Below, in pieces: positions 1 through 12,367 of a DNA stretch of 64,000 bases (position 1 is the first letter of the stretch; the number at the start of each line of letters is the position of its first letter). Position numbers and translations under genes: made by a program. Under the pieces are notes generated by a model, which saw only the letters and a list, made by a program, of their open reading frames with translations, had not been told where the DNA came from and searched no databases. Source of the DNA: Tipula vernalis (lineage: Eukaryota > Arthropoda > Insecta > Diptera > Tipulidae). The DNA lies in the NCBI GenBank assembly GCA_958295665.1, contig OY282560.1, forward strand, positions 101,905,930 through 101,969,929. Reading direction: 5' to 3'.

Positions 1-2789
1 TAATGGAATATCGACTCGGAGGTAGTAGTTGGATGAAGAAGGGAAATTTACAAATAATTCCTTCGAACCACAGGTACTGTACGCAATCACAATTCTCAAC
101 CCGAACGGCTTTCTGATTAGACTGTAACGGCTGATTACACGCCCAATACCGGTCATTGCCAACAACGATGACAAAGGTTTGGCTAGCACAACGAATAGGC
201 CTCTAAATTACTTAGTTAAAAATCCCTAATTCATACGAATCGTTCGTTTAATAAAAGTTCTAAAACATTATTTTTTGAAATCGCACACAACACACAAGGG
301 CCAATATCGTCCATTGCCAACAATGACGACAAAGGTTTGGCTAGCACAACGAATAGGCCTCTAAATTACTTAGTTAAAAAACCCTCATCCATACGAATCG
401 TTCGTTTAATAAAAGTTCTACAACATTATTTTTAGAAATCGCACACAACATTCAATGGCCAATATCGGCCATTGCCAACAATGAAGACAAACGTTTGGCT
501 AGCACAACGAATAGGCCTCTAAATTACTTAGTTAAAAATCCCTAATCCATACGAATCGTTCGTTTAATAAAAGTTCTACAACAATTTTTTTTTGAAATCG
601 CACACAATTCTCAAGAGTCAACATCGGCCAATACCGGTCATTGACTACAATGATGACAAAGGTTTGGCTAGCACAACGAATAGGCCTCTAAATTACTGAG
701 TTAAAAATCCCTAATTCATACGAATCGTTCGTTTAATAAAAGTTCTAAAACATTATTTTTTGAAATCGCACACAACACACAAGGGCCAATATCGTCCATT
801 GCCAACAATGACGACAAAGGTTTGGCTAGCACAACGAATAGGCCTCTAAATTACTTAGTTAAAAAACCCGTATCCATAAGAATCGTTCGTTTAATAAAAG
901 TTCTACAACATTATTTTTTGAAATCGCACACATCTCTAAAGGGGCAATATCGGCCATTGCCAACAATGATGACAAAGGTTTGGCTAGCACAACGAATATG
1001 CCTCTAAATTACTTAGTTAAAAAACCCTCATCCATACGAATCGTTCGTTTAATAAAAGTTCTACAACATTATTTTTAGAAATCGCACACAACATTCAATG
1101 GCCAATATCGGCCATTGCCAACAATGAAGACAAACGTTTGGCTAGCACAACGAATAGGCCTCTAAATTACTTAGTTAAAAATCCCTAATCCATACGAATC
1201 GTTCGTTTAATAAAAGTTCTACAAAATTATATTTTGAAATTGCACTCAACTCTCAAGAGTCAACATCGGCCAATACCGGTCATTGCCAACAATGATGACT
1301 AAGGTCTGGCTAGCACATGGAATAGGCCTCTAAATTACTTAGTTAAAAACCTCTAATCTACACGAATCGTTCGTTTAATAAAAGTTCTACAACATTATTG
1401 TTTGAAATCGCACTCAACACTCAAGAGTCAACATCGGCCAATACCGGCCATTGCCAACAATGATGACAAAGGTTTGGCTAGCACAACGAATAGGCCTCTA
1501 AATTACCTAGTTAAAAAGCCCTAATCCATATGAATCGTTCGTTTAATAAAAGTTTTACAACATTATTGTTTGAAATCGCACTCAACTCTCAAGAGTCAAC
1601 ATCGGCCAATACCGGTCATTGCCAACAATGATGACTAAGGTTTGGCTAGCACATGGAATACGCCTCTAAATTACTTAGTTAAAAAACCCTAACCCATAAG
1701 AACCGTTGGTTTAATAAAAGTTCTACAACATTATTTTTTGAAATCGCACACAACACTCAAGGGCTAATACCGGCCATTGCCAACAATGATGACAAAGGTT
1801 TGGCTAGCACATGGAAATTACATAGTTAAAAAACCACAATCCATACGATTCGTTCGTTTAATAAAATTTCTACAACATTATTTTTTGAAATCGCACACAA
1901 CATTCAAGGGCAAATTTCGGCCATTGCCAACAATGATGACAAAGGCTTGGCTAGCACAACAAATAGGCCTCTAAATTACTTAGTTAAAGAACCGTAATCC
2001 ATACGATTCGTTCGTTTAATAAAAGTTGTACAAAATTATTTTTTGAAATCGCACTCAACTCTCAAGAGTCAACATCAGCCAATACCGGTCATTGCCAACA
2101 ATGATGACAAAGGTTTGGCTAGCACATGGAATAGGCCTCTAAATTACTTAGTTAAAAATCCCTAACCCATACGATTCGTTCGTTTAATAAAAGTTCTACA
2201 ACATTATTGTTTGAAATCGCACTAAACTCTCAAGAGTCAACATCGCCCAATACCAACGGGCATAATTCATTTCAAACAATTATGACAAAGGTTTGGCTAG
2301 CACAACGAATAGGCCTCTAAATTAATTAGTTAAAATCCCTAACCCATACGATTCGTTCGTTTAATAAAAGTTCTACAACATTATTTTTTGAAATCGCACT
2401 AAACTCTCATGAGTCAACATCGCCCAATACCGGTCATTGCCAACAATGATGACAAAGGTTTGGTTAGTACAACGAATAGGCCTCTAAATTACTTAGTTAA
2501 ATACCCCTAATCTACACGAATCGTCCGTTTAATAAAAGTTCTACAACATTATTTTTTGAAATCGCACACAACCCTCAAGGGCCAATATCGTCCATTGCCA
2601 ACACTGATGACAAAGGTTTGGCTAGCACAACGAATAGGCCTCTAAATTACTTAGTTAAAAAACCCTAATCCATACGAATCGTTCATTTAATAAAAGTTCT
2701 ACAATTCTCAATACTCAACATCCGCCAATACCGGTCATTGCCAACAATGATGACAAAGGTTTGGCTAGCACAACGATTTAATTGATTTA
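1..2789. repeat. Tandem satellite array, monomer about 160 bp
   Basis: About 17 head-to-tail monomers run from the window edge to about 2789. The anchor 'aggcctctaaattac' recurs near 197, 353, 512, 682, 838, 1155, 1323, 1492, 1963, 2133, 2308, 2476 and 2636, with one-base variants near 998 and 1658. Spacing is 156-175 bp, and one monomer near 1810 has lost the anchor. Other shared blocks are 'cgaatcgttcgtttaataaa' and 'tttggctagcacaacgaata'. The array stops abruptly after 'gcacaacgat' and enters LINE sequence. It continues beyond the left edge, so its true size is unknown. Short reading frames inside it repeat with the monomer and are not genes. Confidence 0.95.
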
Positions 2790-2799
2790 ATTTTAAATT

Positions 2800-5700
2800 G
2801 GAGGGTGACCACCTCTTAAACTGTATCGTAATCGTAAATTAACCAATTGAGATCTATTCTTTATCGAACTTATTTCCCTAATTCTTCCTGCTACGGATAG
2901 TCGCTCGGTTAAGGACATTGAGTTACAAGCTTCCAAGCTGACGAAAGCATTCTCGACGACTTTTGAAAATCGTGTCCACTTACTACCAAACAAAAGATTG
3001 GGAATAGACCCTTTTGATGCTCTGCTCTTAAAAAGAAAGGAAACATACTAGGAAACTGAAGAATAAAGCAAAAGATACTAGTTTCCTAATAGCTCAACAG
3101 GAGTATAAAAAAGCTTAAGATCCGCTCACAGAACCGCATGCGGACAAACTTCTATGAGGAAATGAATTGTCTCTGTGCGGTCGCTAGACTTAATAGAGTA
3201 TTGGCTATGTAGATTTGATGCTCTTCGTCCATCGAATGGCAAGTTTACTTCTTCGAAAAAAGAAGCGTACGAGTTGCTTCTTTCTGTTCATTTTCCGGAG
3301 TGTGCCATGATTAACTCTGATAAGAATTGCAATGAAGCTCCCGACTGGGAATTAGCGGATCGGTTAATTACGTTTGAAGTTCTGCGTTGTACTATTTTCT
3401 CCTTTAAACCGTACCAATCAGAAGGTGGAAACCTTGCAAAAGCATTTCGGCCTATCAATCTGTCCTCAATATTTCTTAATTGGATTGTCGACAGATTTAT
3501 TAGAGATAATTATTTAACTATAGTTCTCCACTCAGTAACATGCAACATGCTTATAGAGTAGGTAAGTCCTGTGAAACGGCTCTACATAAACTTGTCCCTA
3601 GGATCGAAAGATCCCTCAATAATAAAGAGCTTGTGAGTACTTTCCTGGGCATTGCGGCAGCCTTTGATAGTACATCGTTTTCGTCGATTACTAACTACCG
3701 CCTTCTCCAATTTCGGTATTGATTCCACTATTGTAAGATGGATTGATTCTATGCTCAAATCTCGCATTGTTGAGGCTAACTTGGATAATGTTACATTTTC
3801 GGTCAAAGTTGCAAAAGGTTGTCCTCAGGGAGGTGTGCTCTCACCCCTGCTATAACTTTTGTAGATTGACGATCTACTTGTGTTGTGAGACTTCAGCAGT
3901 CAGGCTTTGTTACTCAACGCCTCCTTGTAGGTGGGGCGGGGTAACTTTGAAACTAAAGTATGAACCCCTATTTTTATTACAGATTCGGATTCTACGGCTA
4001 AAAATACGTAGGATTTGACTGAAACATTTTTTTCGAATCATTATAGATGGTGTTCTAATTTACGATATTCTTTTTCGATTGAAAGATGATGAGGCGTTCG
4101 AAAAAATCAGTTATTCGAAATTTGCAAAATGAATAAATTTTTTAACGACCAATTTCGAGTATTTAAAATGAAACCGTGGTATTTTTATTGCAGAATCGTT
4201 TGCGTAGGTTCTCAGTAGGAGAAATCGAAAAAGAATATCGTCAATTACACCGCCATCTATGAATCGAAAAAAATGTTTCAGTCAAATTCTACGTATTTTT
4301 TAGACGTAGAATCCGAATCTGCAATAAAAAATAGGGGTTCATATTTTAGTTTCAAAGTTACCCCGCGCCCCACCTACAAGGAGGAGGGGAGGAGTTACTA
4401 ATTTTAACACTAATGTATTTCCCCCACCGAAATAATTAAATTTTGATCTTTACCATTTTTCTCGTAGAGTGCTTATTTTCCGAGATATATGAGTGTATCA
4501 GGTTAAAAGATCACTCGGTATATTGTGGAGTTGTGGTGCGCTGGCAAGGATTTACACGTCAATCCTTGTGAAACTCTTTTGTCTAACTGTGCCCGTTCTT
4601 TTCGGGAGGCCGATTAACAGATCCGACCATGTTAAGCATTTTGATGTCTTCTTGGACAGTAAACTTTCCTGGAAATTTCACCATGAGTATAAACTTCAAA
4701 AATCGACTATCATCTTTTGGCAGTGTAGAAGAGCCTTTGGGAAAACCTAAGGGTTTAACTCCCAAAATGGTGGCCTGTAGTTAAATTAAAGGCTACAATT
4801 ATTAAACTTAATGTTCGACAAAGTATTGCTTGTAGGGCCATTACAGGAGTTATAACATCAACTCCCCTTCTTGCCATGGAATCAATTCTATTCTTTCGAC
4901 AGCTACATTCTTTCATTCGTTCCTCAGCTGCTTCTGCTGCGCTAAGGCTAAGGAGCATAGGGATGTGGAACATTCTTGTTTCAGTCGGGGGCCAATTTTA
5001 AATGATTACGCATCATTCGTACCAGAAATGGATTTGGTTAATGATAGACTGATGTCTCAATTCAATTTCACTAAATTAAATTCGGTGGTGCGACCTTCGA
5101 GAGAACAGTGGAGATCAGCGGATTTTCTAGTTCTGGTTATAGAGTATACTGCTCTAAGTTTGATCTGAATTTTTCAGGCTGCCTGGGTAGGTACTGTATA
5201 CTATAGTTTTTCAAGCGGAAGCAATTGCTCTCACGATCTGTGTTATTGAGGCATTGAATCTCGCTGTTACAGATAAAACTTTATTTTCTGTACAGACATC
5301 GTTTCTGTGGTGAATTCGCTGGATAATCCCTTGACTGTGTCATAATTTGTTAAGGACTGTAAATACTTTATACATCTTCTCTGTTCAAGTAATAGAGTGA
5401 CAATCATGTGGGTTCCTGCCCGTCGTGGCATTGAGGGCAATGATATTGCTGATTCTCTAGCAAAAGCAGGGGCTGGGTTTAAATTTATCGGTCCCAAACC
5501 AGTTGCTTCCTTACCATTTAACTTTGTTAAGAAGGCGATCAAAAATTGCGCTGTAAGTGAATTAAAACGGCGGTGGCTTGCACTTTTTATTAGTGGACCT
5601 GACTTGAGGACCACTAGGTTTGCTTTATCTCTCAACAAGAACCAGTTGAGAGTCTTCATTGCAACTCTCACTGGTCATGTCCATTTTAAAGTACATCTTC

Positions 5701-5814
5701 AGCGAATGGGGCTAACTAATGATGCTCTATGCGAGGATTGCCTTGAAGACGATGATGACTGCATTCACTTCATGTGCAGTTGTCCTGCTTTCAACAGAGT
5801 TGGGTTGCAATTAT
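2800..5814 (+). mobile_element. LINE-A, degenerate RNase H-bearing non-LTR retrotransposon, part 1
   Basis: Stop-ridden plus-strand remains of a LINE polyprotein. Recognisable in order: a linker resembling 'EAYELLLSVHFPE' (near 3260-3300), the RT N-terminal part with 'AFRPINLSSI' (near 3440), the palm region 'QHAYRVGKSCETALHKLV' (near 3541), the 'GCPQGGVLSPLL' motif (3817-3855), a decayed thumb (4580-4750), and an RNase H end with 'WVPARRGIEGNDIADSLAK' (5407-5463). A cysteine-rich tail follows, 'CEDCLEDDDD...HFMCSCPAF' (5730-5800). The reading frame changes several times and a foldback MITE interrupts it. Copia-1 cuts it at 5814; it resumes at 10127. The RNase H places it in an I/LOA/R1-like group; the exact clade is not resolved. 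Confidence 0.8.
3920..4384. mobile_element. Foldback MITE inserted in LINE-A
   Basis: The two ends are inverted copies: 'cctccttgtaggtggggcg' on the left and its complement, ending 'cacctacaaggagg', on the right. The arms run about 165-170 bp each (about 3920-4086 and 4214-4384) around a short unpaired centre. They include 'tatgaacccctattttt' and its complement. There is no coding capacity. The LINE-A reading before and after belongs to the same RT, which shows this is an insertion. No clear target duplication could be read, so the transposon superfamily is open. Confidence 0.8.
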
Positions 5815-6001
5815 TGTTAGAAGTGTAATTTCCATATTACTATATATCATTCTATTGTATTGTTTACTTATCATTTCACTCTGTAACCTTACTTTCTACA
5901 TGTAGAACACATGTAAAACCTTTTGTATAAAATAAAATAATAATCCTGAACCATCCGAATTATAATTAACTAAAATACTTGTTTGTATTCAGATTCCATC
6001 A
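5815..6001 (+). repeat. Copia-1 5' LTR
   Basis: 187 bp, begins 'tgttagaagtgtaatttcc' and ends 'cagattccatca'. Contains the AATAAA-type run 'aaaataaaataataatcc'. A copy with about five substitutions and two small deletions lies at 9947-10126. Confidence 0.93.
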
Positions 6002-6014
6002 GGTTATGGGCCCG
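6002..6014 (+). other. Copia-1 primer-binding site (half initiator tRNA type)
   Basis: 'ggttatgggcccg' starts directly at the LTR edge. This is the internal-half tRNA-iMet primer site known from copia-group elements. The same motif sits next to the copia-2 5' LTR at 12368. Confidence 0.8.
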
Positions 6015-6110
6015 GGGATCGCTTGTGATTAAAAGTTGAATTATAGTTTTGGTGAAATTTTTTTTTTTTTTGTGAGACAAAATAAAAATAAAAATTCGCA
6101 AATTAAAATC

Positions 6111-6804
6111 ATGGCTGCCTCTACGGACAAGTACATCATTCCAAAATTGAATGGTGACAATTATTTTAATTGGAAGTTCCGGGTTGAAATGCTATTAAAG
6201 GAAAAAGACATATGGACAGCAATCATTGAGGAAGAACCATCTCCTGTTACCCCATTATGGAAGAAAGCAGATGAAAAGGCATTTACAACACGTGCGTGCG
6301 TGCAAAAATGCCAAATCGGCATGGAATGCACTGAAAGATTTTCACGGAATGGATTCTGCTAGTAGCCGTGTACGCATTCTTCGAACAATAATGAAGCAAC
6401 GAGCCGATGAGAGTGCCAATATCGAGGAGCATGTTCAGAAAGTAACTGAACTTTTCCAAAAACTATGGTCTCTAGACAATGACATAAAAATTGAGTTTTT
6501 GATGTCCGCAACATTATTGGGATCGCTACCAACTAGCTATGATAGCCTTATTACCGCACTCGAAGCCCGAAAAGAGGACGAACTAACCTCTTCTTTCGTT
6601 CGATCGAAAATCGTTGAAGAATACCGACGACGCATTGAGAGAGATGGCGGGACCGCGACAGCCGCGCTGCAAGTGTCTTCCGATAAATCAAACAACAATC
6701 AGCATATTTGCAAAGGTCTCAAGTGTGCGTTTTGCAAGAAATTTGGTCATGAGAAGAAAAATTGCCGCAAGTTCGCGAAGTGGTTAAAGAACAAAGAATG
6801 CTAA
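6111..6804 (+). pseudogene. Copia-1 gag with zinc knuckle, one frameshift
   Basis: Starts at the ATG at 6111 (protein 'MAASTDKYIIPKLNGDNY'), typical of copia gag N-termini where a 'LNGDNYFNWKF' motif is common. The frame shifts near 6290-6310, within 'cgtgcgtgcgtgc', and gag continues in another frame to a stop at 6802-6804. The C-terminal CCHC knuckle 'CAFCKKFGHEKKNC' lies near 6724-6765 and would bind the element's RNA. In a live copia element gag continues in frame into pol; here a stop follows the knuckle, as it also does in copia-2. Confidence 0.85.
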
Positions 6805-6805
6805 C

Positions 6806-9800
6806 ATGATCGGTCAATTTAATAATAACATGTTGCTTGTCATCGGAAAAATTACTAGTTGGATTTTAGACTCAGGTGCTATGTGCCATATTTGTTGTGA
6901 CGCAAAGTTATTTTCCGAATTGGACTTAAATTATCGCGAAAAGTCTCTGTGGCGAACGGAAATGAGATCATGTCATCGGGTCGCGGACTATTGAATATTC
7001 AGTTTATTAATGAGGCTGGTGTTGCCACAAATGTAACCCTTTGTGATGTTTTATACGTTTCATCAATTGGTGGTAATCTCATTTCGGTGAAGCGTTTGGC
7101 ACAAAAAGGTTTGCATGTTAAGTTTACCGAAAATAAATGTAAAATTTTATTAGCAAGCCGTGATCAACTCGCATTCGGGGCAACGTTATCGACGGCTTAT
7201 ATAAGTTAAGTGAAAAACAATCAATTAATTTTATTCAGAATAAAACCAATATGTGTATTCATGATTGGCATCGGGTTCTCGGCCATCGCGACATGAATTT
7301 GATCAAAAATTTGCCAAATAATCAGCTCGTCGACGGTAAAAAAATACAAAAATGTAGTTCCACGTGTATCACTGATTGCGATGTGTGTGTGAAGGGCAAA
7401 ATGTCTCGCCTACCATTTCCAAAGGAGGCGACCAATAGAGAAGTTCTCTACAGAGAAGAGCTACAGAAATTATCGATCTCGTGCATAGTGAGTGATTTAA
7501 TTGGACCGATGCAAAACCAAACCCCAGGCGGAAAGAAGTATGTTCTAACATTCATCGATGATTTTAGCCGCTTCACAACAATTTATTTGCTGTCACAAAA
7601 ATCAGAAACTTTCAATGCTTTCAAACAATACTTCGAAATGAAGCGAAACCGGTTTAATAAAAAAATTGAAAGCGCTCAGAACCGATGGCGGTGGCGAATA
7701 TCACATAGCGTTCAAGTCCAACGCACAGCGCCCTACTCGCCACAGCAAAACGGTGTCGCCGAGAGTTAAAACAGATCGCTGGTGGAGATGGCAAGATGTC
7801 TTCTGTTTGATGCTGACCTTCCCAAAAATTTTTGGGGCGAAGCAATTACTACTGCAAATTCTTTGCAAAACCTTTTACCCTGTAAAGGTATTGATCGTAT
7901 CCCATTTCAATATTGGCACGCTAGAAAGCCGAACTACACAAACCTGCAACGATTTGGAGCAAAATGTTTCGTTCGCATCCAGGATGTCAATCGAAGAAAA
8001 TTGGATCAGAAGGCGGAAGAGGCATTTTTTCCGGTTTTTCCATGGAGGCGAAAGCTTATAAATGTTACATCATGAGCAAAAATAAAATAGTAATTTCAAG
8101 AGACGTTAAATTTTGCGACGACACTAAGTTCAAACGAACATCAAAAATTCCAACAAATAAGTGCGGGGAAGTTACATACGCTGAGTGATGCACCCGAAGT
8201 TTCCCAAGCCGAGCTAATCGATGATGGCATTGACAACAATGAAGGTGCGTGTGAAATTATGCCACATCAATCTGATAAACAAGCAAATTTAAACAGTGGA
8301 GTACAGGAGCGACGACCCGATCGATCGACAAAAACCATTCCGCCGAAAAGATTGATCACAGAAATTGAAATGGTAACACAGTTTGGTTTCCGTGCTTTTA
8401 ATGGTGAACCAAGATCATTTAAAGAGGCAATGTCAAGTTTGAACAAAGATAAATGGATCGGAGCGATGATGAATGAAATAACCTCGCTTCATGAAAATGA
8501 CACTTGGGGACTCGTCAAACTGCTAAGCAACCGCACAGCTATTGGCTCTAAATAGGTTTATAAAATTAAATCCGATAAGATAGGCGATGTTTACAAAGCA
8601 CGACTTGTTGCTCAAGGCTTCAGTCAAAAATTCGGAACTGACTACGACGAAGTTTTCGCTTCGGTGGCTCGGCAAGCCACACTAAAAATCTTGTCATCAA
8701 TCGCAGGACACAAAAATTTACCAATTTATCATCTTGATGCAAAAACAGCTTTTCTAAATGGTAAATTGGATGAAACTATTTATATTAAGCAACCTCCAGG
8801 ATTTGCGACTGAAAGCAAGGAAGATCACGTGTGCTTGTTGAAGAAAAGCCTCTACGGTTTGAAACAATATGCTCGAGTGTGGAATCAGAAACTCCATCAG
8901 ATTTTGACAAGCATGGGAATGAGACAAAGCATCTTCGACGCTTGTCTATACACATACAAAAATCAGGATCGTTTGTTATATATGGTCATTTATGTTGACG
9001 ACATCTTGATGACATCAGATTCGCAAACATTCCTCGAACATATAGAAGCAGAACTCAAAAAGCATTTTGTGATCAACAATTTGGACATTGTCATAAATTA
9101 CCTGGGTCTTCGTATCCAGAAAAATGGTTCTTATTATTTAATCGACCAAGAAAAATATATTAATCATATCATTTCAAAATTTGGTTTAAATGATGCAAAA
9201 ACAAGTCAGACTCCATTGGACGTTGCCTATATAAAGGATGATAGCAGCGACTTGCTTCCGGATAATATACGATATCGGAAAGCAATCGGATGTCTTCTCT
9301 ATATAGCCATTAACACATGTCCGGATATATCAGCATCCGTAACAATATTGGCTCAACGTGTTGCCCAGCCAAGGCAGCGAGACAGGCTCGAAGTGAAGAG
9401 AATCATACGATATCTTCATAAGGGTACCGCGTCGAATAAATTGAAACTTGGTTATCCCCAAGAAACACAACTTGTTGGGTTTTCTGATGCTGACTGGGGC
9501 GAAGATAGGCAAACTCGCAGATCGAACTCTGGTTTTGTTTTCTTTTTCAATCATCAACACAAGCCGAATTCATCGCTCTTGCTAAGGCTTCAAAGGAACG
9601 CATGTGGCTACGCAACATTCTAAGGGATTTCTCTATTCCAATAAGTGGACCAACAACCATAAACGAGGATAATCAAGTTCAATATGCGCACAAAACACAT
9701 TGACATAAAATCGCATAATATCAAGGACAACATTGAAAAGGGAATTTTGAAGATTGTATTCTGCCCGTCAGGTGAGAATACCTACGGCTGATATTTTAAC

Positions 9801-9840
9801 GAAACCATTACAAAAAGCTAAATTTCTTGAGCTAAAGTCC
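6806..9840 (+). pseudogene. Copia-1 pol (protease, integrase, RT, RNase H), multiply frameshifted
   Basis: Pieces in order: protease with the active-site motif 'WILDSGAMCHICC' (near 6859), then the pre-integrase zinc motif 'HDWHRVLGHRD' (near 7260) with later cysteines (near 7366-7390). Integrase core follows: 'DLIGPMQNQTPGGKKY' (7495-7545), 'RTDGGGEY' (near 7676) and 'YSPQQNGVAES' (near 7734). RT comes next: 'HLDAKTAFLNGKLDE' (near 8730) and the catalytic 'YVDDILMTS' (near 8992), then RNase H 'SDADWGEDRQTRRSNSG' (near 9482). At least five frame changes separate them and a stop breaks the region before RT (near 8553). The 320-codon block 8664-9623 is the longest intact piece. The 3' end of RNase H is out of frame. 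Confidence 0.9.
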
Positions 9841-9937
9841 AAATTCAATTTGAACTAAAAGTATATTATCGCCTATCGTATGGATTGAGGAGGAGACTTG
9901 TGTAATGTAAATTAAGTAAATTATTTATATATAAATT

Positions 9938-9946
9938 AAGGAGGAG
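9938..9946 (+). other. Copia-1 polypurine tract
   Basis: 'aaggaggag' sits directly before the 3' LTR, the expected plus-strand primer position. The copia-2 tract has the same 'gaggag' end. Confidence 0.75.
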
Positions 9947-10126
9947 TGTTAGAAGTGTAATTTCCATATTCTACCTATCATTCTATTGTATTGTTTACTT
10001 ACTCTCTGTAACCTTACTTTCTACATGTACAACGCATGTAAAAACTTTTGTATAAAATAAAATAATAATCCTGAATCATCCGAATTATAATTAACTAAAA
10101 TACTTGTTTGTATTCAGATTCCATCA
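9947..10126 (+). repeat. Copia-1 3' LTR
   Basis: 180 bp, 'tgttagaagtgtaatttcc' to 'cagattccatca'. It matches the 5' LTR apart from small deletions near its bases 25 and 60 and a handful of substitutions. Confidence 0.93.
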
Positions 10127-10300
10127 ATTTAAGATCAGCTGTCTTCCTTGCCTTGGCCTAAACTGCTTCAGTTTTCTAAGGCTGCAGCACGCTGTCACGA
10201 TTTAGAATAGAATCATTGGTTTGCACCATGGGCCCTTCGTGGCATTGAGTGCGGAACTTCGGGTGGTTCCAACCAATTTTTAATAATAATTACATAATAA
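10127..10300 (+). mobile_element. LINE-A, part 2 (3' end)
   Basis: Continuation of LINE-A after copia-1: coding-like sequence reading 'FKISCLPCLGLNCFSFL', then a non-coding tail reaching 'taataataattacataata'. A (TAA)n-like tail is typical of I-group LINEs, but the match is loose. Confidence 0.55.
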
Positions 10301-11829
10301 ACTGCTCTTATATCGGCAGATATTGAAACCTGTTTAGACGTATGGTGCAGCTATGAGGCTGTACCAACTGTTACATAAGGAATGATAACCTTCATAAGAT
10401 CTATAAATGGAATTCGTCAGTGAGAAACAGCGCCTTAGTCAACATGAAAATGTAGTGCGATTATCATTACTCTGTTCAAAGAACTTACTTGGTATATTAC
10501 ATGAAAGACAAAAATTGTCGAAGTTAGACCATTTGATCAGTTATTTAATTTTAACTAGAAATAGTTTTGAGCTTCAATAAAAATGGTTCGTTTAATGACT
10601 TCCCAAATACGAAACTGTTCTTAAATCCAAATACAACGTTAAACGATAAATTCCTGTAGTTAAGTATATTTCATATACGTACACTCATAAGCATAACTTC
10701 TAAATGTATTTAAAGAGAAGGAAATGTGGGAAACCCGATATAATATAATTGTAATCAATCTCGAAAATCTCTTCAAAACAAAACAATAAAAGTTTGATAA
10801 ACTTCAAGAATTTTTTTTTTTTAACATTTTATTGGACTTGAAAGTTTATGGAAATTCCATCAAATGACGTGTACTCTAATTATATTGTAGAATGATTAAA
10901 TGGAAAATTTAATTACAACGATAAATTATTGGAGCTAAAATGTACATAAACAAAAAGTTTTAAATTGGGTGAAACCGTGAAACGACAATAATAAAAAATA
11001 GGAGTAATATTCAACAATCCAATAACAATTGCGGTCCTTCGAAATTATTTTATGGTTACCAAATTAGTTAGATCTCAGCTCATTATTCCTTATATGTTTT
11101 ATATAACGCGGTAAAAATCGCCGTTTTTGTATGGTGAAGCGTATAGTACACAAATTTAACATTCACCCTCAAAATAAAACTAAAAATACCGTTAATAGCT
11201 TTTTACCTTTTTTCCAAAATGTGTTCCCTTAGCATAGTGACGTTGTAAGGCAACATGGAATATGTACAATCTTATAAGGAAAATTTAAATATGTACATCA
11301 TAATAAATATTATGTGTGTACCTACCTACAATAACGTACATTTATAATAACAAACAAACGTGAGACGACGACGTCAATCAATTTTCTTTTTAGGTATTTT
11401 CTTGAAAAATAATTTTGTATGTTAGTAGAAGTTCCGTTTTGGATTTAATGGTGTTATTATTTTATTTTTTAATGAAAGGGTTAACACCATATGTAATGTA
11501 CATATATATACAGAGGTTAATGTAGATTTCCTTTTATATTTCCATAAGTTATGTGAAATATAATATTTTGTGGATAGCGGAATACCATCGTGTGTCATAT
11601 TATATGAAATGGCCGACCAAAGCCAAAAGTTTTGAAAAAAAAAAACATTGCATAATTTTTTATAATCGTATTAGAAGCGAAAGAGTGTCCTGAACATCAT
11701 GTACCTTTTATTTGAATTAGTTTGGGGTAGAATTGTTGGCGAAAGAAGATGAGTGGTCTAAAAATAACTTTTGAATTTTGGATAACTCAGGGTCGCAAAA
11801 GTTCACAGTTTCTGAAAGTGATCCTTTCG
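10301..11829. other. AT-rich stretch without recognisable gene
   Basis: No open reading frame of note, no inverted repeat and no recognisable transposon motif. There is a T run near 10810 and an A run near 11635. I see no function in it. Confidence 0.6.
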
Positions 11830-12151
11830 AGCTTCTGAAATGAATAATTTTTGCCCTCTTTGATCCTTCAGCGTTTGCTTGATTTGGCAAAATCGCTTCA
11901 ACTGTTTCATCTCAAGCCCACTTCAGTCTCAATTTAGGGTATATTTTCTCGTAATGAAACACTTCAATAATGAACATAGCTGTCCAGTTCTTACCTTATC
12001 TATAGTTTTGGCAAAATCTTATATTCCCCTCGACACTGAAATGGCCTGGCACTCACGTTAAGTGAATGTTAAAGTGATCTGCCATCTCGTTAAGAGATGA
12101 GAGACAGCCCTGGGCAACCTTCGACTTAAGGAAATAAGATCGTAGCGTTTT
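11830..12151 (-). mobile_element. LINE-B, RNase H 3' portion (minus strand, decayed)
   Basis: Read on the minus strand, the 33 bases ending near 12118 ('ctgtctctcatctcttaacg' and on) are identical to LINE-D at 49974-50006. They are followed by 'TGCCAGGCCATTTCA', corresponding to the RNase H 'MPGHF' of LINE-D, and by a decayed 'CFITRK' matching 'SCVITRQ'. The copia-2 target duplication 'gttt' plus 't' ends at 12151, and the rest of LINE-B continues at 19293. Confidence 0.75.
12147..12151. repeat. Copia-2 target-site duplication, left copy
   Basis: 'gtttt' immediately before the 5' LTR, repeated exactly at 19293-19297. Confidence 0.88.
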
Positions 12152-12367
12152 TGTTGGATGCAACTAAAAATCAACTCTTGGTGTAAATACAATCATCATC
12201 GATTTGGATTTTGACTTTTCGTGGCCATCTTGTATTGTCAATTTCTTACTTACTTCCTTTCCGTCATAGGTAAAAGTTGTATTGCATAATTTTGTTACTA
12301 AAATAAATATTCTAAAATCATCAAGTGTTTCAATTAATTAAAAAGTTAGATTAATTACACTCTAACA
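12152..12367 (+). repeat. Copia-2 5' LTR
   Basis: 216 bp, 'tgttggatgcaactaaaaat' to 'attacactctaaca'. Carries 'aaaataaatattctaaa', a possible poly(A) signal. Confidence 0.96.

Larger units (their letters stand above)
5815..10126 (+). mobile_element. Copia-1, Ty1/copia LTR retrotransposon (degenerate)
   Basis: Complete LTR-gag-pol-LTR layout inserted into the cysteine-rich tail of LINE-A. The domain order gag, protease, integrase, reverse transcriptase, RNase H is that of Ty1/copia (integrase before RT). LTRs are 187 and 180 bp and start TG, end CA. The element has frameshifts and stops throughout, so it is dead. LTRs differ by a few substitutions and two small indels, which suggests a fairly old but not ancient insertion. 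The flanking five bases ('attat' left, 'attta' right) do not match cleanly, so the target duplication has decayed or the ends are off by a base. Confidence 0.95.

Noticed and set aside
1..2789. Regular repeats that might be read as a CRISPR-like array or as small genes
   Set aside because: Monomers are 156-175 bp with no repeat/spacer alternation. The short open frames repeat with the monomer. It is satellite DNA.
5267..5671. 134-codon minus-strand open frame
   Set aside because: It is the complement of the LINE-A RNase H coding region and has no domain of its own.
11879..12061. 60-codon plus-strand open frame
   Set aside because: Lies opposite the decayed LINE-B RNase H region; no recognisable protein.
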